A stretch of DNA of 64,000 nt from an uncultured Eubacteriales bacterium (lineage in GTDB: Bacteria > Bacillota > Clostridia > Oscillospirales > Oscillospiraceae). Location: NCBI GenBank assembly GCA_900543085.1, contig UQQF01000002.1, forward strand, positions 36,526 to 100,525, in the 5' to 3' direction. The position numbers were made by a program, and so were the translations under genes. Positions 44,625-53,547 of this stretch are shown here, one piece after another (position 1 is the first letter of the stretch; each line of letters begins with the position of its first letter). The notes beneath the pieces are model-generated. The model made no database searches, was not told the origin of the DNA, and was given only the letters and a program-made list of their open reading frames with translations.

Positions 44625-45844
44625 ATGTCGTCACCGTCCTTCACTTTGCGGGGACGACCTCGGGGATTGGCCTGACGAGTCACTCTACAAATAGGATAAA
44701 GATGCTGCGAGGATATGGATCTCTCAAAATCTTCATTGGAGATGTCGGGGCTGCTCAGTGCGTCAAACAGCCTGTCCCGCACGGCATTCTTCAGCCGCCG
44801 CATCTCCTCCTCCGTGATGATCCCACGCTGATAGTCCTTTCGGATACGGTTAAAGGCGGTGATCTTGGCCTTGATCTTCGGCACATCATGCGCCAATTCC
44901 TTCTGAATCTCATAACTGCCAAACTGCCGGCAGGTGAACCGCTCATCCAACGGGCAGCGTCCCTCACAGTAGAGGGCATGGACACCGCTGCGAACCAGGA
45001 AGTATTTTTTACAGACAATGCAGCGGCGAATGTTATGTCCGGCGTTCAGCGCTGTCATGAAGTCGGCCTTCAGCAGCATCTGCAAACTGTCCGTTGTGTG
45101 CTCCTGCGCGATGGCAAAGGTTCCGTCGGGCAGTTCTCTGGGCAGATAACTCACCACGCAGGGATCGTATTTCTGATAGAAGGGTCGCTCCAGGCTGGTG
45201 GGATTCACGATCAGTTTCTCCACCAGACGCTCATCGTTATAAAACTGATACAGTGCGGCGGCGTACTCCTCAGGGGAGTTCCGTTTCAATTTGGAGAGAA
45301 GGAAGTTGATAAAGTTATGGATGGTAGGATTGAAGACAATAACATCGTCGATGTATCGCCGGTAGTGGGCCATCTGCAGGTTGTAGTACCGCCACTTGTC
45401 CTCACGGCTGCCATCCACTATGAGGAGAAAAGGAGGCGTCCAGCCCTCCTCTTCCTTCTGCTGGTACATTTCCAACCACCGATCCTTGGAGCACTCCTGC
45501 TCATCCATTTCCTCGTCGGTAAAAAAGGAGTAACTCTCCGTGTACTGTTGGGTTTCGTTGAGAAACTGGTCATCCTCCTTCAGTAAAATCTGAAATACCC
45601 GATACCGCATCAACTGACTGCGCAGTTCGATAAACTGGTTGTTCAGCTCCCACCACACGCCTCGATCCAATGTGTCCTCATACTGTTTGGCCAAGTCCTT
45701 CATGCGATCCAAAAGACGCTGGATGGGGGGATAGTCCTCGGGAGCAAAGTTCAATATGTCAGCAGTTAATTCACCGGCCGGAAAGATTTCGCCGCCGTAC
45801 TCAATCGTGCTGCCGTGGGTGTAAAATACGATCTCTCCATACAT
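44621..45844 (-). CDS. DUF6076-like element protein
   Basis: 407 residues. N-terminal half helical (LLDRMKDLAKQYEDTLDRGV). A C-terminal zinc-binding-like cluster is RCIVCKKYFLVRSGVHALYC followed by EGRCPLDERFTC, and the C-terminus is basic (RQANPRGRPRKVKDGD). I recognise it as the DUF6076 type common beside element sigma factors; function unknown. The ATG at 45844 follows GGAG; an earlier in-frame start lies across the promoter region and is rejected. Operon with the sigma factor. Confidence 0.6.
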   Translation of the reverse strand: MYGEIVFYTHGSTIEYGGEIFPAGELTADILNFAPEDYPPIQRLLDRMKDLAKQYEDTLDRGVWWELNNQFIELRSQLMRYRVFQILLKEDDQFLNETQQYTESYSFFTDEEMDEQECSKDRWLEMYQQKEEEGWTPPFLLIVDGSREDKWRYYNLQMAHYRRYIDDVIVFNPTIHNFINFLLSKLKRNSPEEYAAALYQFYNDERLVEKLIVNPTSLERPFYQKYDPCVVSYLPRELPDGTFAIAQEHTTDSLQMLLKADFMTALNAGHNIRRCIVCKKYFLVRSGVHALYCEGRCPLDERFTCRQFGSYEIQKELAHDVPKIKAKITAFNRIRKDYQRGIITEEEMRRLKNAVRDRLFDALSSPDISNEDFERSISSQHLYPICRVTRQANPRGRPRKVKDGDDI

Positions 45845-45993
45845 ACGAACTCCACCCCCCTTAAAATTGTCCCACCTGAAAAATAAATGGTCACACCTTT
45901 TTCTCAGTCTATCAAAATCTCCGACACAATACAAGCAGAAGGACATCAGTACCGCCGCTGATGTCCTTACTTTTTTGCAAAGGAGAATCTGAA

Positions 45994-46173
45994 ATGAAAG
46001 AATCTGTCTACAAGAACTACGACGAGGCAAGGGTTCTGGGCGTGTCGCCGTCCAGTGGGTATGAACTGATGCACGAACCGGACTTCCCGGTACTGCGTGT
46101 GGGCAGCCGCATGTTGGTGCCGAAAGAAAAGTTTATCCGGTGGGCGGAGGAGCATAAGGGAGGTGCTATATGA
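45994..46173 (+). CDS. Small HTH_17/excisionase-like DNA-binding protein
   Basis: 59 residues: YDEARVLGVSPSSGYELMHE, FPVLRVGSRMLVPKEKFIRW is the MerR-like wing pattern of AlpA/Xis-type proteins. AAAGGAG precedes the ATG. It overlaps the next gene by ATGA. Divergent from the DUF6076 operon, so it may regulate both directions. Confidence 0.82.
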   Translation: MKESVYKNYDEARVLGVSPSSGYELMHEPDFPVLRVGSRMLVPKEKFIRWAEEHKGGAI

Positions 46174-46715
46174 AGTTTCAACAGTGGCCCAAACGAGATC
46201 CCAACAAAAACTATTTTAAGATCCCCAATGAAGTATTTCACATCGGTCTCAGTTACCCGGAGATCTCCATCTACTGCTATCTGCTGAGCATCGAGGACAG
46301 AGAAACCTACCAGTGCTACCCCAGTTACAAGACCATCGGCAAGGCGCTGGGTATGAGCGAGAACACCGTGAGCAAGTATGTGCGCAGCCTGGAGGAGAAA
46401 GGTCTCATCCGCACCGAGCCGACGATGGTGCGGAGCAAAGATGGCAGACCCCTCAACGGGAATCTGCTCTACACCATCCGTCCGATCCAGGCGGCAATCG
46501 AATTGTTCTACGAGCGGCAGTTCCAGCAGCTGGAGGAGGACACCGCCCGCCAGAGGGCGGCGGAACGCCTCGCAGAATTAGCCCGTGAAAGCCCCCAGTA
46601 CGCCCTGTGTACGCCTTTTGGAGCGGAAGCGAGTCCCAGTGCCGACCTGGGGTTGGAGGCCCGATTTGGCCCGCTTTCGGAGAAAATCTCAAGGACGAAA
46701 GAAAAAGCAGGATAA
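46170..46715 (+). CDS. Winged-helix replication/regulatory protein (HTH_36 type)
   Basis: 181 residues. The N-terminal FKIPNEVFHIGLSYPEISIY, CYPSYKTIGKALGMSENTVS and KYVRSLEEKGLIRTEPTMVR form a winged helix of the type seen in plasmid/ICE replication-initiation proteins. The C-terminal third is polar and disordered. Coupled to the HTH_17 gene. It lies just upstream of the candidate transfer origin. Confidence 0.75.
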   Translation: MKFQQWPKRDPNKNYFKIPNEVFHIGLSYPEISIYCYLLSIEDRETYQCYPSYKTIGKALGMSENTVSKYVRSLEEKGLIRTEPTMVRSKDGRPLNGNLLYTIRPIQAAIELFYERQFQQLEEDTARQRAAERLAELARESPQYALCTPFGAEASPSADLGLEARFGPLSEKISRTKEKAG

Positions 46716-46753
46716 AGACCGGGGTCGCCGGTGGCGCCTCCGGCCGGTCACAT

Positions 46754-46848
46754 CTGCCCGCAGTGCGGGCAGTTACGGGGTTTTGTGGTGTATCAAAAGT
46801 GGGGTCAAAAACCGGCAGCGGGGATCACGTTTGTGGTCATGATCCCCG
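46754..46848 (+). other. Candidate origin of transfer (oriT)
   Basis: The 188-base gap upstream of the RHH and relaxase genes holds two perfect inverted repeats: CTGCCCGC/GCGGGCAG (46754-46772) and CGGGGATCA/TGATCCCCG (46819-46848). They are followed by an AT-rich patch (CATAACGAAAAAATAGG) and a third short repeat. Position and structure fit an oriT; the nick site cannot be fixed from sequence. Confidence 0.5.
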
Positions 46849-46903
46849 AACTCCTACTGCCATAACGAAAAAATAGGGGTCATGCCCCGGAAAGGAGCAG
46901 TTT

Positions 46904-47323
46904 ATGGGCAAAAAAGAGAGATTCGCCTTCTATCTCACCCCGGAAAAGAAAGCCATTCTGGAGCGCCGGTTTCAGGAGGACGGAAGCCGGAGCATGACCG
47001 CCTTCATTGAGCGGGCGGTGGACTTCTACCTGGACTATCTTAGCGCCAACAATTCCGGGCTTTTCCTGCCAACGTCTATCAAGTCCTACCTGGACGGACG
47101 GCTTGGGCAGTTGGAGGAGCGGCTGTCCTCCCTGGCCTTCCGGCAGGCGGTGGAGCAGGACATGGTGGCCGGTATCCTCGCCGACGCCTATCAGTTCAGC
47201 GACGAGGATCTCCGCCGTCGGCGGGCGGAGAGTGTGAAGAACGTGAAGAAAACCAATGGCCGCGTCTCGCTGAATCAGCGGGTGCGGGGCGCCTGGGAGG
47301 AGGGCGATGAGTGGCAAGACTGA
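46904..47323 (+). CDS. RHH-type mobilisation accessory protein (MobC-like)
   Basis: 139 residues. The N-terminal RFAFYLTPEKKAILERRFQE, then GSRSMTAFIERAVDFYLDYL, is a ribbon-helix-helix pattern; the rest is helical (LGQLEERLSSLAFRQAVEQD). These proteins bind oriT and help the relaxase. GGAAAGGAGC precedes the ATG. Its last 13 bases overlap the relaxase start. Confidence 0.8.
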   Translation: MGKKERFAFYLTPEKKAILERRFQEDGSRSMTAFIERAVDFYLDYLSANNSGLFLPTSIKSYLDGRLGQLEERLSSLAFRQAVEQDMVAGILADAYQFSDEDLRRRRAESVKNVKKTNGRVSLNQRVRGAWEEGDEWQD

Positions 47324-49269
47324 TCCTGAAAAGTCCCTACCTGAAGTGTGACGGCGGAAACTCTGTCAGCGGCTACCTGCGGTACATTGGGACGCGGGAG
47401 CGTGTGGAACTGCTCCCGGATGACCGTCCTCCTACCAGAAAGCAGGAGCAGTTGGTCAGAAAATTGGTGAAGGATTTCCCTTTGTCCAAAGAACTGGACG
47501 AGTATTCTGACTACAAAACCAAGCCCACCAAGGCCAACGCCTCGGTATTCATCACCAGGGTGCTGGAGGAAAATTGGGCGCAAGTCCAGCAGTCAGACGG
47601 CTACATGAAGTACATCGCCACTCGGCCTCGCGCGGAACGGCTGGGTGACCACGGACTCTTTGGTGATGAAGATGCTGTGGATTTGGAGAAAGCCATGCTG
47701 GAGTTGGATCAGTATACCGGCAACGTGTGGACGCACATCCTCTCCCTGAAACGGGAGGATGCCGCCAGACTTGGCTACGACAATGCCAGTGCGTGGATGA
47801 ATTTACTCCGCGCCAATCGCAACGACATCGCCGCCGCGATGAATATCCCGCCCAATCACTTCCGCTGGTACGCCGCCTTCCACGATGAAGGAAAACACCC
47901 CCACGTCCACATGATGGCGTGGTCGACGGAGCCGAGGGAGGCCTATCTTACCAGAGAGGGTATCCGCAAGATCAAGTCCACGCTGACCAACCAGATCTTC
48001 CGCCAGGAGATGCTTCACACCTACGAACAAAAATCCCAGTCACGGGACAATCTGATGCGGGAGGCACGTCATGCAATCCGAAAACTTATTCAGGAGATGG
48101 CGCGGAACATCTGCAACCACCCGGAGATGGAAGAATTGATGCAGACGCTCTCTGCACAATTGGAAACGGTCAAAGGCAAGAAGTCCTACGGCTACCTGCC
48201 CAAGCCGGTGAAGAAAACCGTGGACGAGGTGGTGGATAGGCTGGAGGAGTTGCCGGTAGTCCATGAGTGCTACGACCAGTGGTGCGCCCTCCAAAGTGAG
48301 GTGGAGAGCTACTACCACGATAAGCCCAGAGAGAAGAAAAAACTGTCCCAGGAGAAAGAGTTCAGGCAGATCAAGAACGCTGTCATCCAAGAGGCAGAGC
48401 GCATCCGGCTGGGGGAGATCACCTTCGAGGACGCTGACCTGAGCGACCATGACGAACCGGAGCAGGTGCGAGGTGAATCCTATGATTGCTGGGAACTGCG
48501 TCAAATCATCCGGGACGACACTCTCCCACTGGCAGACCGGGACAGAGCGGCAGCGGAATTGGAATCACTTTCCGGGAGGGGGGACGCCCACGCCCAATAC
48601 CTGATAGGGCAGCTCTATCGGGATGGCCCTCTGCTGATCCCGGACAGCCAGAAGGCAAAGCACTGGCTTACCCAAGCGGCGAAACAGGGGCTGCCGGAGG
48701 CACAGTACGCCCTTGGTAAGCTGTTTCTCTCTGACGATTGGGAGGTGCGGGACCCGGACGAGGGCATCCGCTGGTTGAAGGAAGCGGCAGAGAACGGAAA
48801 CCGCTTCGCCGCCTACCGGCTGGGCAAAGAATATCTGACCGGCGAGGTGGTGACCAAAGATACCACCAAAGCGGCGGAGTGGTTCACCCGGTCGGCAGAG
48901 GCGGGCAACCAGTACGCCCAGTATATGCTGGGCAAGCTGTATCTGACCGGGCAGGGAGTGACTCAGGATCAGGCCCAGGCAATGGTGTGGTTCAGCCGCT
49001 CCGCTGCCCAGGGGAACCAGTACGCGCAGTTCTTCCTGGAGCACCAGAACAGTCTCCGTCCACCCTCCGTCATGCTGGCGGCCACCCACCTGCTCTACCA
49101 CATGAGCCGAATCTTTGAGGATCGCTCCCTGCCCCAATCCAGCGCCGGCCTCCATGTCGATTGCAAGCTCCGGAGAAAAATTCAGGAAAAGAAAATCGCT
49201 ATGGGCCACAAGCCGGATGACCACGAGGAGGAGCAGAACCAGGGCAGCATAGTCATGGGCGGGATGTGA
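47311..49269 (+). CDS. MobP-family (MobP3-like) relaxase with Sel1-like repeats
   Basis: 652 residues. The N-terminus ARLILKSPYLKCDGGNSVSG, GYMKYIATRPRAERLGDHGL and the HUH metal motif DEGKHPHVHMMAWS mark a MobP relaxase that nicks oriT and carries the strand. The middle is helical. From about 415 to 580 there are Sel1-like repeats: DAHAQYLIGQLYRDGPLL, EAQYALGKLFLSDDWE, FAAYRLGKEYLTGEVVT and YAQYMLGKLYLTGQGVT. Such repeats normally mediate protein contacts. The start is GTG 47311 after GGAGG. No coupling protein or VirB genes accompany it. Confidence 0.85.
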   Translation: MARLILKSPYLKCDGGNSVSGYLRYIGTRERVELLPDDRPPTRKQEQLVRKLVKDFPLSKELDEYSDYKTKPTKANASVFITRVLEENWAQVQQSDGYMKYIATRPRAERLGDHGLFGDEDAVDLEKAMLELDQYTGNVWTHILSLKREDAARLGYDNASAWMNLLRANRNDIAAAMNIPPNHFRWYAAFHDEGKHPHVHMMAWSTEPREAYLTREGIRKIKSTLTNQIFRQEMLHTYEQKSQSRDNLMREARHAIRKLIQEMARNICNHPEMEELMQTLSAQLETVKGKKSYGYLPKPVKKTVDEVVDRLEELPVVHECYDQWCALQSEVESYYHDKPREKKKLSQEKEFRQIKNAVIQEAERIRLGEITFEDADLSDHDEPEQVRGESYDCWELRQIIRDDTLPLADRDRAAAELESLSGRGDAHAQYLIGQLYRDGPLLIPDSQKAKHWLTQAAKQGLPEAQYALGKLFLSDDWEVRDPDEGIRWLKEAAENGNRFAAYRLGKEYLTGEVVTKDTTKAAEWFTRSAEAGNQYAQYMLGKLYLTGQGVTQDQAQAMVWFSRSAAQGNQYAQFFLEHQNSLRPPSVMLAATHLLYHMSRIFEDRSLPQSSAGLHVDCKLRRKIQEKKIAMGHKPDDHEEEQNQGSIVMGGM

Positions 49270-49277
49270 ACCCCTCC

Positions 49278-49311
49278 AGAAATTGCGCCGCAAAACAAAG
49301 AATAAAATCCC
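49278..49311 (+). repeat. Third copy of the short arm motif
   Basis: GAAATTGCGCCGC followed by AAAACAAAGAATAAAATCCC matches the ends of the two long arm repeats (18550-18582, 24654-24687). It sits just upstream of the Xis/Int genes, so it may be a recombinase- or Xis-binding arm site. Confidence 0.6.
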
Positions 49312-49339
49312 TTCCACGAGAAGGGTAGAAAGGAATCCG

Positions 49340-49558
49340 ATGAAACGATCCAAGTACAACTCGTTCAACGAGCTGCCCCTGATGCTGACCGTGCAGGATG
49401 TGGCCGATGTGCTGGGCATCGGGTTGGCCCACGCCTATGAGGTGGCCCACCGGCAGGATTTCCCCACCATCACCCTGGGCAGCCGGATCATCGTCCCCCG
49501 TGATAAGTTCATGGCGTGGATCGACGAGCAGGCGGTCAAAAAGACGGAAATATTTTAG
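49340..49558 (+). CDS. Excisionase-like (Xis/AlpA) DNA-binding protein
   Basis: 72 residues. LPLMLTVQDVADVLGIGLAH, AYEVAHRQDFPTITLGSRII and VPRDKFMAWIDEQ give the MerR-like winged helix of excisionases. GAAAGGA precedes the ATG at 49340. It lies 118 bases before an integrase gene; Xis would favour excision of the element. Confidence 0.85.
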   Translation: MKRSKYNSFNELPLMLTVQDVADVLGIGLAHAYEVAHRQDFPTITLGSRIIVPRDKFMAWIDEQAVKKTEIF

Positions 49559-49676
49559 TGGCTATTTCAAAGATTCTGTGGTATTTGTTTGTGTTGCCAT
49601 AAGCACCCGCAGGCGCGATGTATGCGAGCAATCGAGTGAAGCGAGGCGCTTAGCGAATCGTAAGGAGGGATAAACG

Positions 49677-50906
49677 ATGGCAAAGAAACGAGCAAACGGT
49701 GAGGGCAGCATCCGCAGAAAGCCCAACGGCCGCTGGGAGGGCCGATACACACAGGGCATCGATCCCAATACCGGCCGGGCCATCCAGAAAAGCGTGTCCG
49801 CCAGGACGCAGGCCGAATGCAAGGAAAAGCTGGCGAAAGCCATCCGGGACAACCGGGGCATCCCGGTGAACCACAACGAGGACTACACGGTAGCGGAGTG
49901 GTGCAGGCTGTGGTTTGAAACCTACAGCAAGCCTGTGATCCGCCCCAACACCGCAAAGACCTATGAGAACATGATCGAAAACCACATCGTACCGGCCATC
50001 GGAGGAGTAAAGCTCAAACGGCTCACCGCCATCCAGATCCAGAAGATGTACAACGATTCCAAGACCAGCGGACGGGTGCAGCGGTTCGAGAAAAAGACCG
50101 ACACGGCCCTATCTGGAAGCACAGTGCGGCGCATCCACATGGTGCTGTCCTCGGCACTGAAGCAGGCGGTCAAGGAGCGGATCATTCCGTATAACCCCTG
50201 TGACAACTGCCGCATTCCGCCCAAGGAGAAAAAGGAGATGACCATCATCCCGCCGGAGAAGCTGGGGGTATATCTCAGCGAGGCGGAGAAGTACGGCGTC
50301 CTGCCCATGTTCTTCCTGGAACTGTCCAGCGGCCTGCGGCGAGGGGAACTGCTGGCACTCCGGTGGGACGACCTGAATGTGAAAGACAGGATACTATCGG
50401 TAAGTAAGCAGGTCACCCGCATCGACGGGGAACTGGTGGTGACGGAGCCGAAAACCAAGAACTCCGTCCGCAAGGTGGCACTGTCCCAGCAGGCGGTGGC
50501 CTTGCTGGTGCGGGAGCATGAACAGCACCCGGACAGCCCCATCCTGTTCCCGTCGCCCCGCACCGGCGGCTACTGGAGCCCGGACACGGTGTCCAGGATC
50601 AACCGGAAATTGCTGGCGAAGGCGGGCATTGAGGAGTATGTTCGCTTCCACGATCTGCGCCATACTTTCGCAACCATGGCCCTCTCCAGCGGCGTGGATG
50701 TAAAGACCCTCTCCAGTATGCTGGGTCATTACAGCGCTGGGTTCACCCTCGACACCTATACGCATATCACCAACGATATGCAGAGAGGTGCAGCGGAGAA
50801 GATCGGCGGCTTCATGGAAACGGCCACGGCAAAACCGGAACCGGAGCCGCCTGATCCGCCGGAGGAGAGCCGGTGCAAGGTGATACCGTTCGAGAGAGTT
50901 GGGTAA
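49677..50906 (+). CDS. int: Tn916-type tyrosine integrase
   Basis: 409 residues. N-terminal arm-binding domain (KRANGEGSIRRKPNGRWEGR), core-binding domain (YTVAEWCRLWFETYSKPVIR), and catalytic domain with SSGLRRGELLALRWDD, FHDLRHTFATMALSSG, MLGHYSAGFTLDTYTHI (Arg, HxxR, GH, nucleophile Tyr). AAGGAGGG precedes the ATG. It is the most complete recombinase in the island and 2.6 kb from the right att core, separated from it by the PIN-like cargo and a tRNA. Confidence 0.93.
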   Translation: MAKKRANGEGSIRRKPNGRWEGRYTQGIDPNTGRAIQKSVSARTQAECKEKLAKAIRDNRGIPVNHNEDYTVAEWCRLWFETYSKPVIRPNTAKTYENMIENHIVPAIGGVKLKRLTAIQIQKMYNDSKTSGRVQRFEKKTDTALSGSTVRRIHMVLSSALKQAVKERIIPYNPCDNCRIPPKEKKEMTIIPPEKLGVYLSEAEKYGVLPMFFLELSSGLRRGELLALRWDDLNVKDRILSVSKQVTRIDGELVVTEPKTKNSVRKVALSQQAVALLVREHEQHPDSPILFPSPRTGGYWSPDTVSRINRKLLAKAGIEEYVRFHDLRHTFATMALSSGVDVKTLSSMLGHYSAGFTLDTYTHITNDMQRGAAEKIGGFMETATAKPEPEPPDPPEESRCKVIPFERVG

Positions 50907-50911
50907 AGTTG

Positions 50912-50950
50912 AAATGCAGGGACCCCATTGTTAGCGGTCCCTGCATTTCT
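50912..50950. terminator. Bidirectional terminator
   Basis: AAATGCAGGGACC and GGTCCCTGCATTT arms with an 11-base loop, between the integrase and the convergent PIN-like gene. Confidence 0.88.
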
Positions 50951-52981
50951 TTAGGAAATTGTAGATTTGTTTTGCTTGTAAAACCGCTCATACAAATCGT
51001 TTTCTCTATCTTCACTTCCAAGAAAAGAGATTAACTTGTTGAGTGCGGTAAAAATCAGGAAGATCCCGCCAGATATAAATGTCCAAACAGTTGAAAATAT
51101 TTCTGCAGACTGTAGTTTTTGGGGGAGAACGCTTAATAGCCATGGATACACGGGGAATATCTCGAATATATAAATGCAAATCCCGGCCATGAGTACAATT
51201 CCTGCCAAAAGATATAGTATCCAACCAAAACCTCTCATTTTTCTGAACTTGCCTACCTTATCCGCTGCCTGTTTCTTCGATAGAGTAACCAATGTTCTTT
51301 CTCGCTCTGCTTCTGCACTTATTCGTGCACGCTCCTCGATTTGCGCTTGTGAATTACTTGCCAAATCCGATAGCTGTTGTCGCATTTCATCCCGCATCTC
51401 ATTAATCTGTTGTGCAGTTTTTCCGTAAACTTCCTCCAAAACCTTATCAAAAGCGCGATCTGTGTTTGCATCATAATCCTCGGCAGTTTCAAAAGTATAT
51501 TGCGCCTTGTTTTGGGTTATTTCAACAATAATTTGTTCTTTTATTTCAGTTTGATTCGTTTTGGAGTTAATATTCCTTAATAGCTGAATAGGGTCGATGG
51601 AATTTCTATCTACGATGTGTTGGCGTTGGGTTAGAAATAGACAAAATGACTTATAGTCATCATCTGTTCGGCCAGTAAAACGCAAAATAATTGAAAGCCA
51701 CACACTTGGAAGAACGACAATAGGTACACCTGAAAACGCTTTGTCTGCCCAACTGATTAACAATTGGTCAGCGGATACGATGAAATCATTTGTTTGCCAA
51801 ATGCTCGAGCCTGTCCCTTTTCGCCAGGCGAGGGTGTCCATTATATTCGTAATATCTGTTTCAGCAGAAGCTGGGGAAGTATATCTCCATCTTCGCTTAC
51901 TATTTTTATAATCTTTAAGGCTCGCCGTATGCTCTTCAAAATATTTAGAGGACGGACCAACTTTATAAGCACTTGACTCTTTGACCTTTAGTTGACATAA
52001 AGTATCTTGTACTATGTCAAATAAGTAGCGATTAAATGAGACATAGTCGCCATATTGATTTCCTGGCGTAAGGCACCACTCATAATATATCTTATAAAAG
52101 TCATTAATCTCCATAGAGGGGTTAATAGACTCAAGCGTGTTGCTACTTACTGGCATCGACGAACCCGCAATCCCGCGGATAAACTCCACTTGGGATGTAA
52201 TTACACGATAGACCTCATCTAATGTTGCACTCGTACAATAAAGTTCAATACCGGCCTTTTGACAGTGGTGTACAAAGGCCGTGGTAACAGTCCTTCTTTC
52301 TTCATTGTTGATACCGGCCATTCTAAAGATTATATTTGCATCAAGATAAAAGCGCTTTCCTTTAAACAGCTCAGCTGAAAGAATGTTATCTTTTTTGATT
52401 GTCAACATGCAGTACTCATAACAAGTTGCAATCAAACTATAGACCAGAGAATCTTTTTCGCTATCTTCCCATGCAACAAAAGAATTGATTATAGAAATCT
52501 CTTCTGGGCTTGCCTCGAAAGAATTTACACTATATGTAATTTTTCCTTCGAAGAGTGATAGAAGGTTGTCAACATTAGAGTTAAAACAATAGTATAGATA
52601 TTTAAGCAAGAGAGCAGCTACTTCGTTGATCGGAGTGTTGATAGCAGTTGCGCTAACGAACTTAGAGATGGTGGCGTCAAGTTTTCCAGCAAGTGAAGGT
52701 TGTGTGGAAAGAAATTGAATGGCAGATGTAGAGAGAGAGTATGTTCCGTCAGTGATTAAAATGCGACCTTGACCTTTCTTGGCGATGGCGGACTCAATTT
52801 CTTCTTCGGTAAATGCAAGATTAAATTGATTATTGATTGCCTGATTAAGTTCATATAAATTGAGGCCCGTGTGGCATTCCAATAATACCGCCTCAGCAAG
52901 TTTACAAATATATTTATTCAGTGTGCTCGGAGCTTGACTCTGCAGAATCATTGCAAATCGGAGTAACATCTGTTCCGTCAT
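50951..52981 (-). CDS. PIN-like nuclease domain protein with coiled coil and two C-terminal membrane helices
   Basis: 676 residues, no named family recognised. A helical N-terminal ~200 residues precede a PIN-like segment: KRFYLDANIIFRMAGINNEE (Asp about 214), ELYCTSATLDEVYRVI (Glu about 256) and IWQTNDFIVSADQLLISWAD with further acids. A coiled coil follows (QINEMRDEMRQQLSDLASNS, ARISAEAERERTLVTLSKKQ). Two hydrophobic helices (GWILYLLAGIVLMAGICIYI; WTFISGGIFLIFTALNKLI) are near the C-terminus. The start at 52981 follows GAGGTGG. Strongly AT-rich, so probably acquired defence cargo: a membrane-tethered RNase is the working hypothesis. Confidence 0.65.
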   Translation of the reverse strand: MTEQMLLRFAMILQSQAPSTLNKYICKLAEAVLLECHTGLNLYELNQAINNQFNLAFTEEEIESAIAKKGQGRILITDGTYSLSTSAIQFLSTQPSLAGKLDATISKFVSATAINTPINEVAALLLKYLYYCFNSNVDNLLSLFEGKITYSVNSFEASPEEISIINSFVAWEDSEKDSLVYSLIATCYEYCMLTIKKDNILSAELFKGKRFYLDANIIFRMAGINNEERRTVTTAFVHHCQKAGIELYCTSATLDEVYRVITSQVEFIRGIAGSSMPVSSNTLESINPSMEINDFYKIYYEWCLTPGNQYGDYVSFNRYLFDIVQDTLCQLKVKESSAYKVGPSSKYFEEHTASLKDYKNSKRRWRYTSPASAETDITNIMDTLAWRKGTGSSIWQTNDFIVSADQLLISWADKAFSGVPIVVLPSVWLSIILRFTGRTDDDYKSFCLFLTQRQHIVDRNSIDPIQLLRNINSKTNQTEIKEQIIVEITQNKAQYTFETAEDYDANTDRAFDKVLEEVYGKTAQQINEMRDEMRQQLSDLASNSQAQIEERARISAEAERERTLVTLSKKQAADKVGKFRKMRGFGWILYLLAGIVLMAGICIYIFEIFPVYPWLLSVLPQKLQSAEIFSTVWTFISGGIFLIFTALNKLISFLGSEDRENDLYERFYKQNKSTIS

Positions 52982-53066
52982 TGCTTTTATCCACCTCGTT
53001 TGTATATGGTTCAATATCGATAATATCATCAATGCTGGCATAAAGCCAAAAGAAATCTTGCTTCAT
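52914..53066 (-). CDS. Small acidic protein overlapping the PIN-like gene
   Basis: 50 residues, MKQDFFWLYASIDDIIDIEP followed by an acidic, Ser/Asp/Glu-rich tail. A strong AGGAGG lies five bases before the ATG. It overlaps the PIN-like gene by 68 bases in another frame, so translation is probably coupled. No family recognised. A small acidic partner beside a putative toxin could be an inhibitor, but this is inference. The 53067-53398 stretch upstream holds its presumed promoter and nothing else identified. Confidence 0.55.
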   Translation of the reverse strand: MKQDFFWLYASIDDIIDIEPYTNEVDKSNDGTDVTPICNDSAESSSEHTE

Positions 53067-53398
53067 TTTTCCTCCTGAACTACTATGCTTATGTTGGTAT
53101 TTAGTATTGCCTCTTTTAAAACATAGTATATTCAGGACTGGAAAAATAAACCGTATGGAATTCCACACGGCTACCTTGGCGGCCAAAGGCTCACCGTAGA
53201 ACTATTATAGTGGATAAGGCTGGAAAACTCAAGAACTTGTCATATCCGCAATAAAGAATACGGCAGTCACGCCAATTAGGGATGAGTTAGGGATTTGGCG
53301 GTTTCCGCGGCTATCCGCGCTCACGCTCCCGCTACTTTTCTGCCCCTGAAACCACCGCTGGACAGCAATCATCCCAAACACAAAAGCCAGAACAAAAA

Positions 53399-53434
53399 CG
53401 CAGAAAAACTGCCGTTTTCGGCGGTTTTTCTGCG
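53399..53434 (-). terminator. Terminator of the element tRNA-Pro
   Basis: CGCAGAAAAAC-GCC and GGC-GTTTTTCTGCG arms form a hairpin five bases beyond the tRNA CCA end on the minus strand. Confidence 0.7.
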
Positions 53435-53439
53435 AAAGG

Positions 53440-53515
53440 TGGTCGGAGTGCGGGGACTCGAACCCCGGGCCTCCTGCTCCCAAAGCAGGCGCGCTACCAA
53501 CTGCGCAACACCCCG
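53440..53515 (-). tRNA. Complete tRNA-Pro(TGG) carried by the element
   Basis: 76 bases with encoded CCA. Acceptor CGGGGTG/CACTCCG, D-arm GCGC-AGTTGGTA-GCGC, anticodon stem CCTGC/GCAGG around TTTGGGA (anticodon TGG), T-arm CGGGG-TTCGAGT-CCCCG. All stems pair (one G-T in the acceptor). It lies 32 bases inside the right att core and differs in stem sequence from the split chromosomal tRNA-Pro. Confidence 0.95.
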
Positions 53516-53547
53516 GTATGAAATTGTGGGACTGCCCGGGCGTATTC

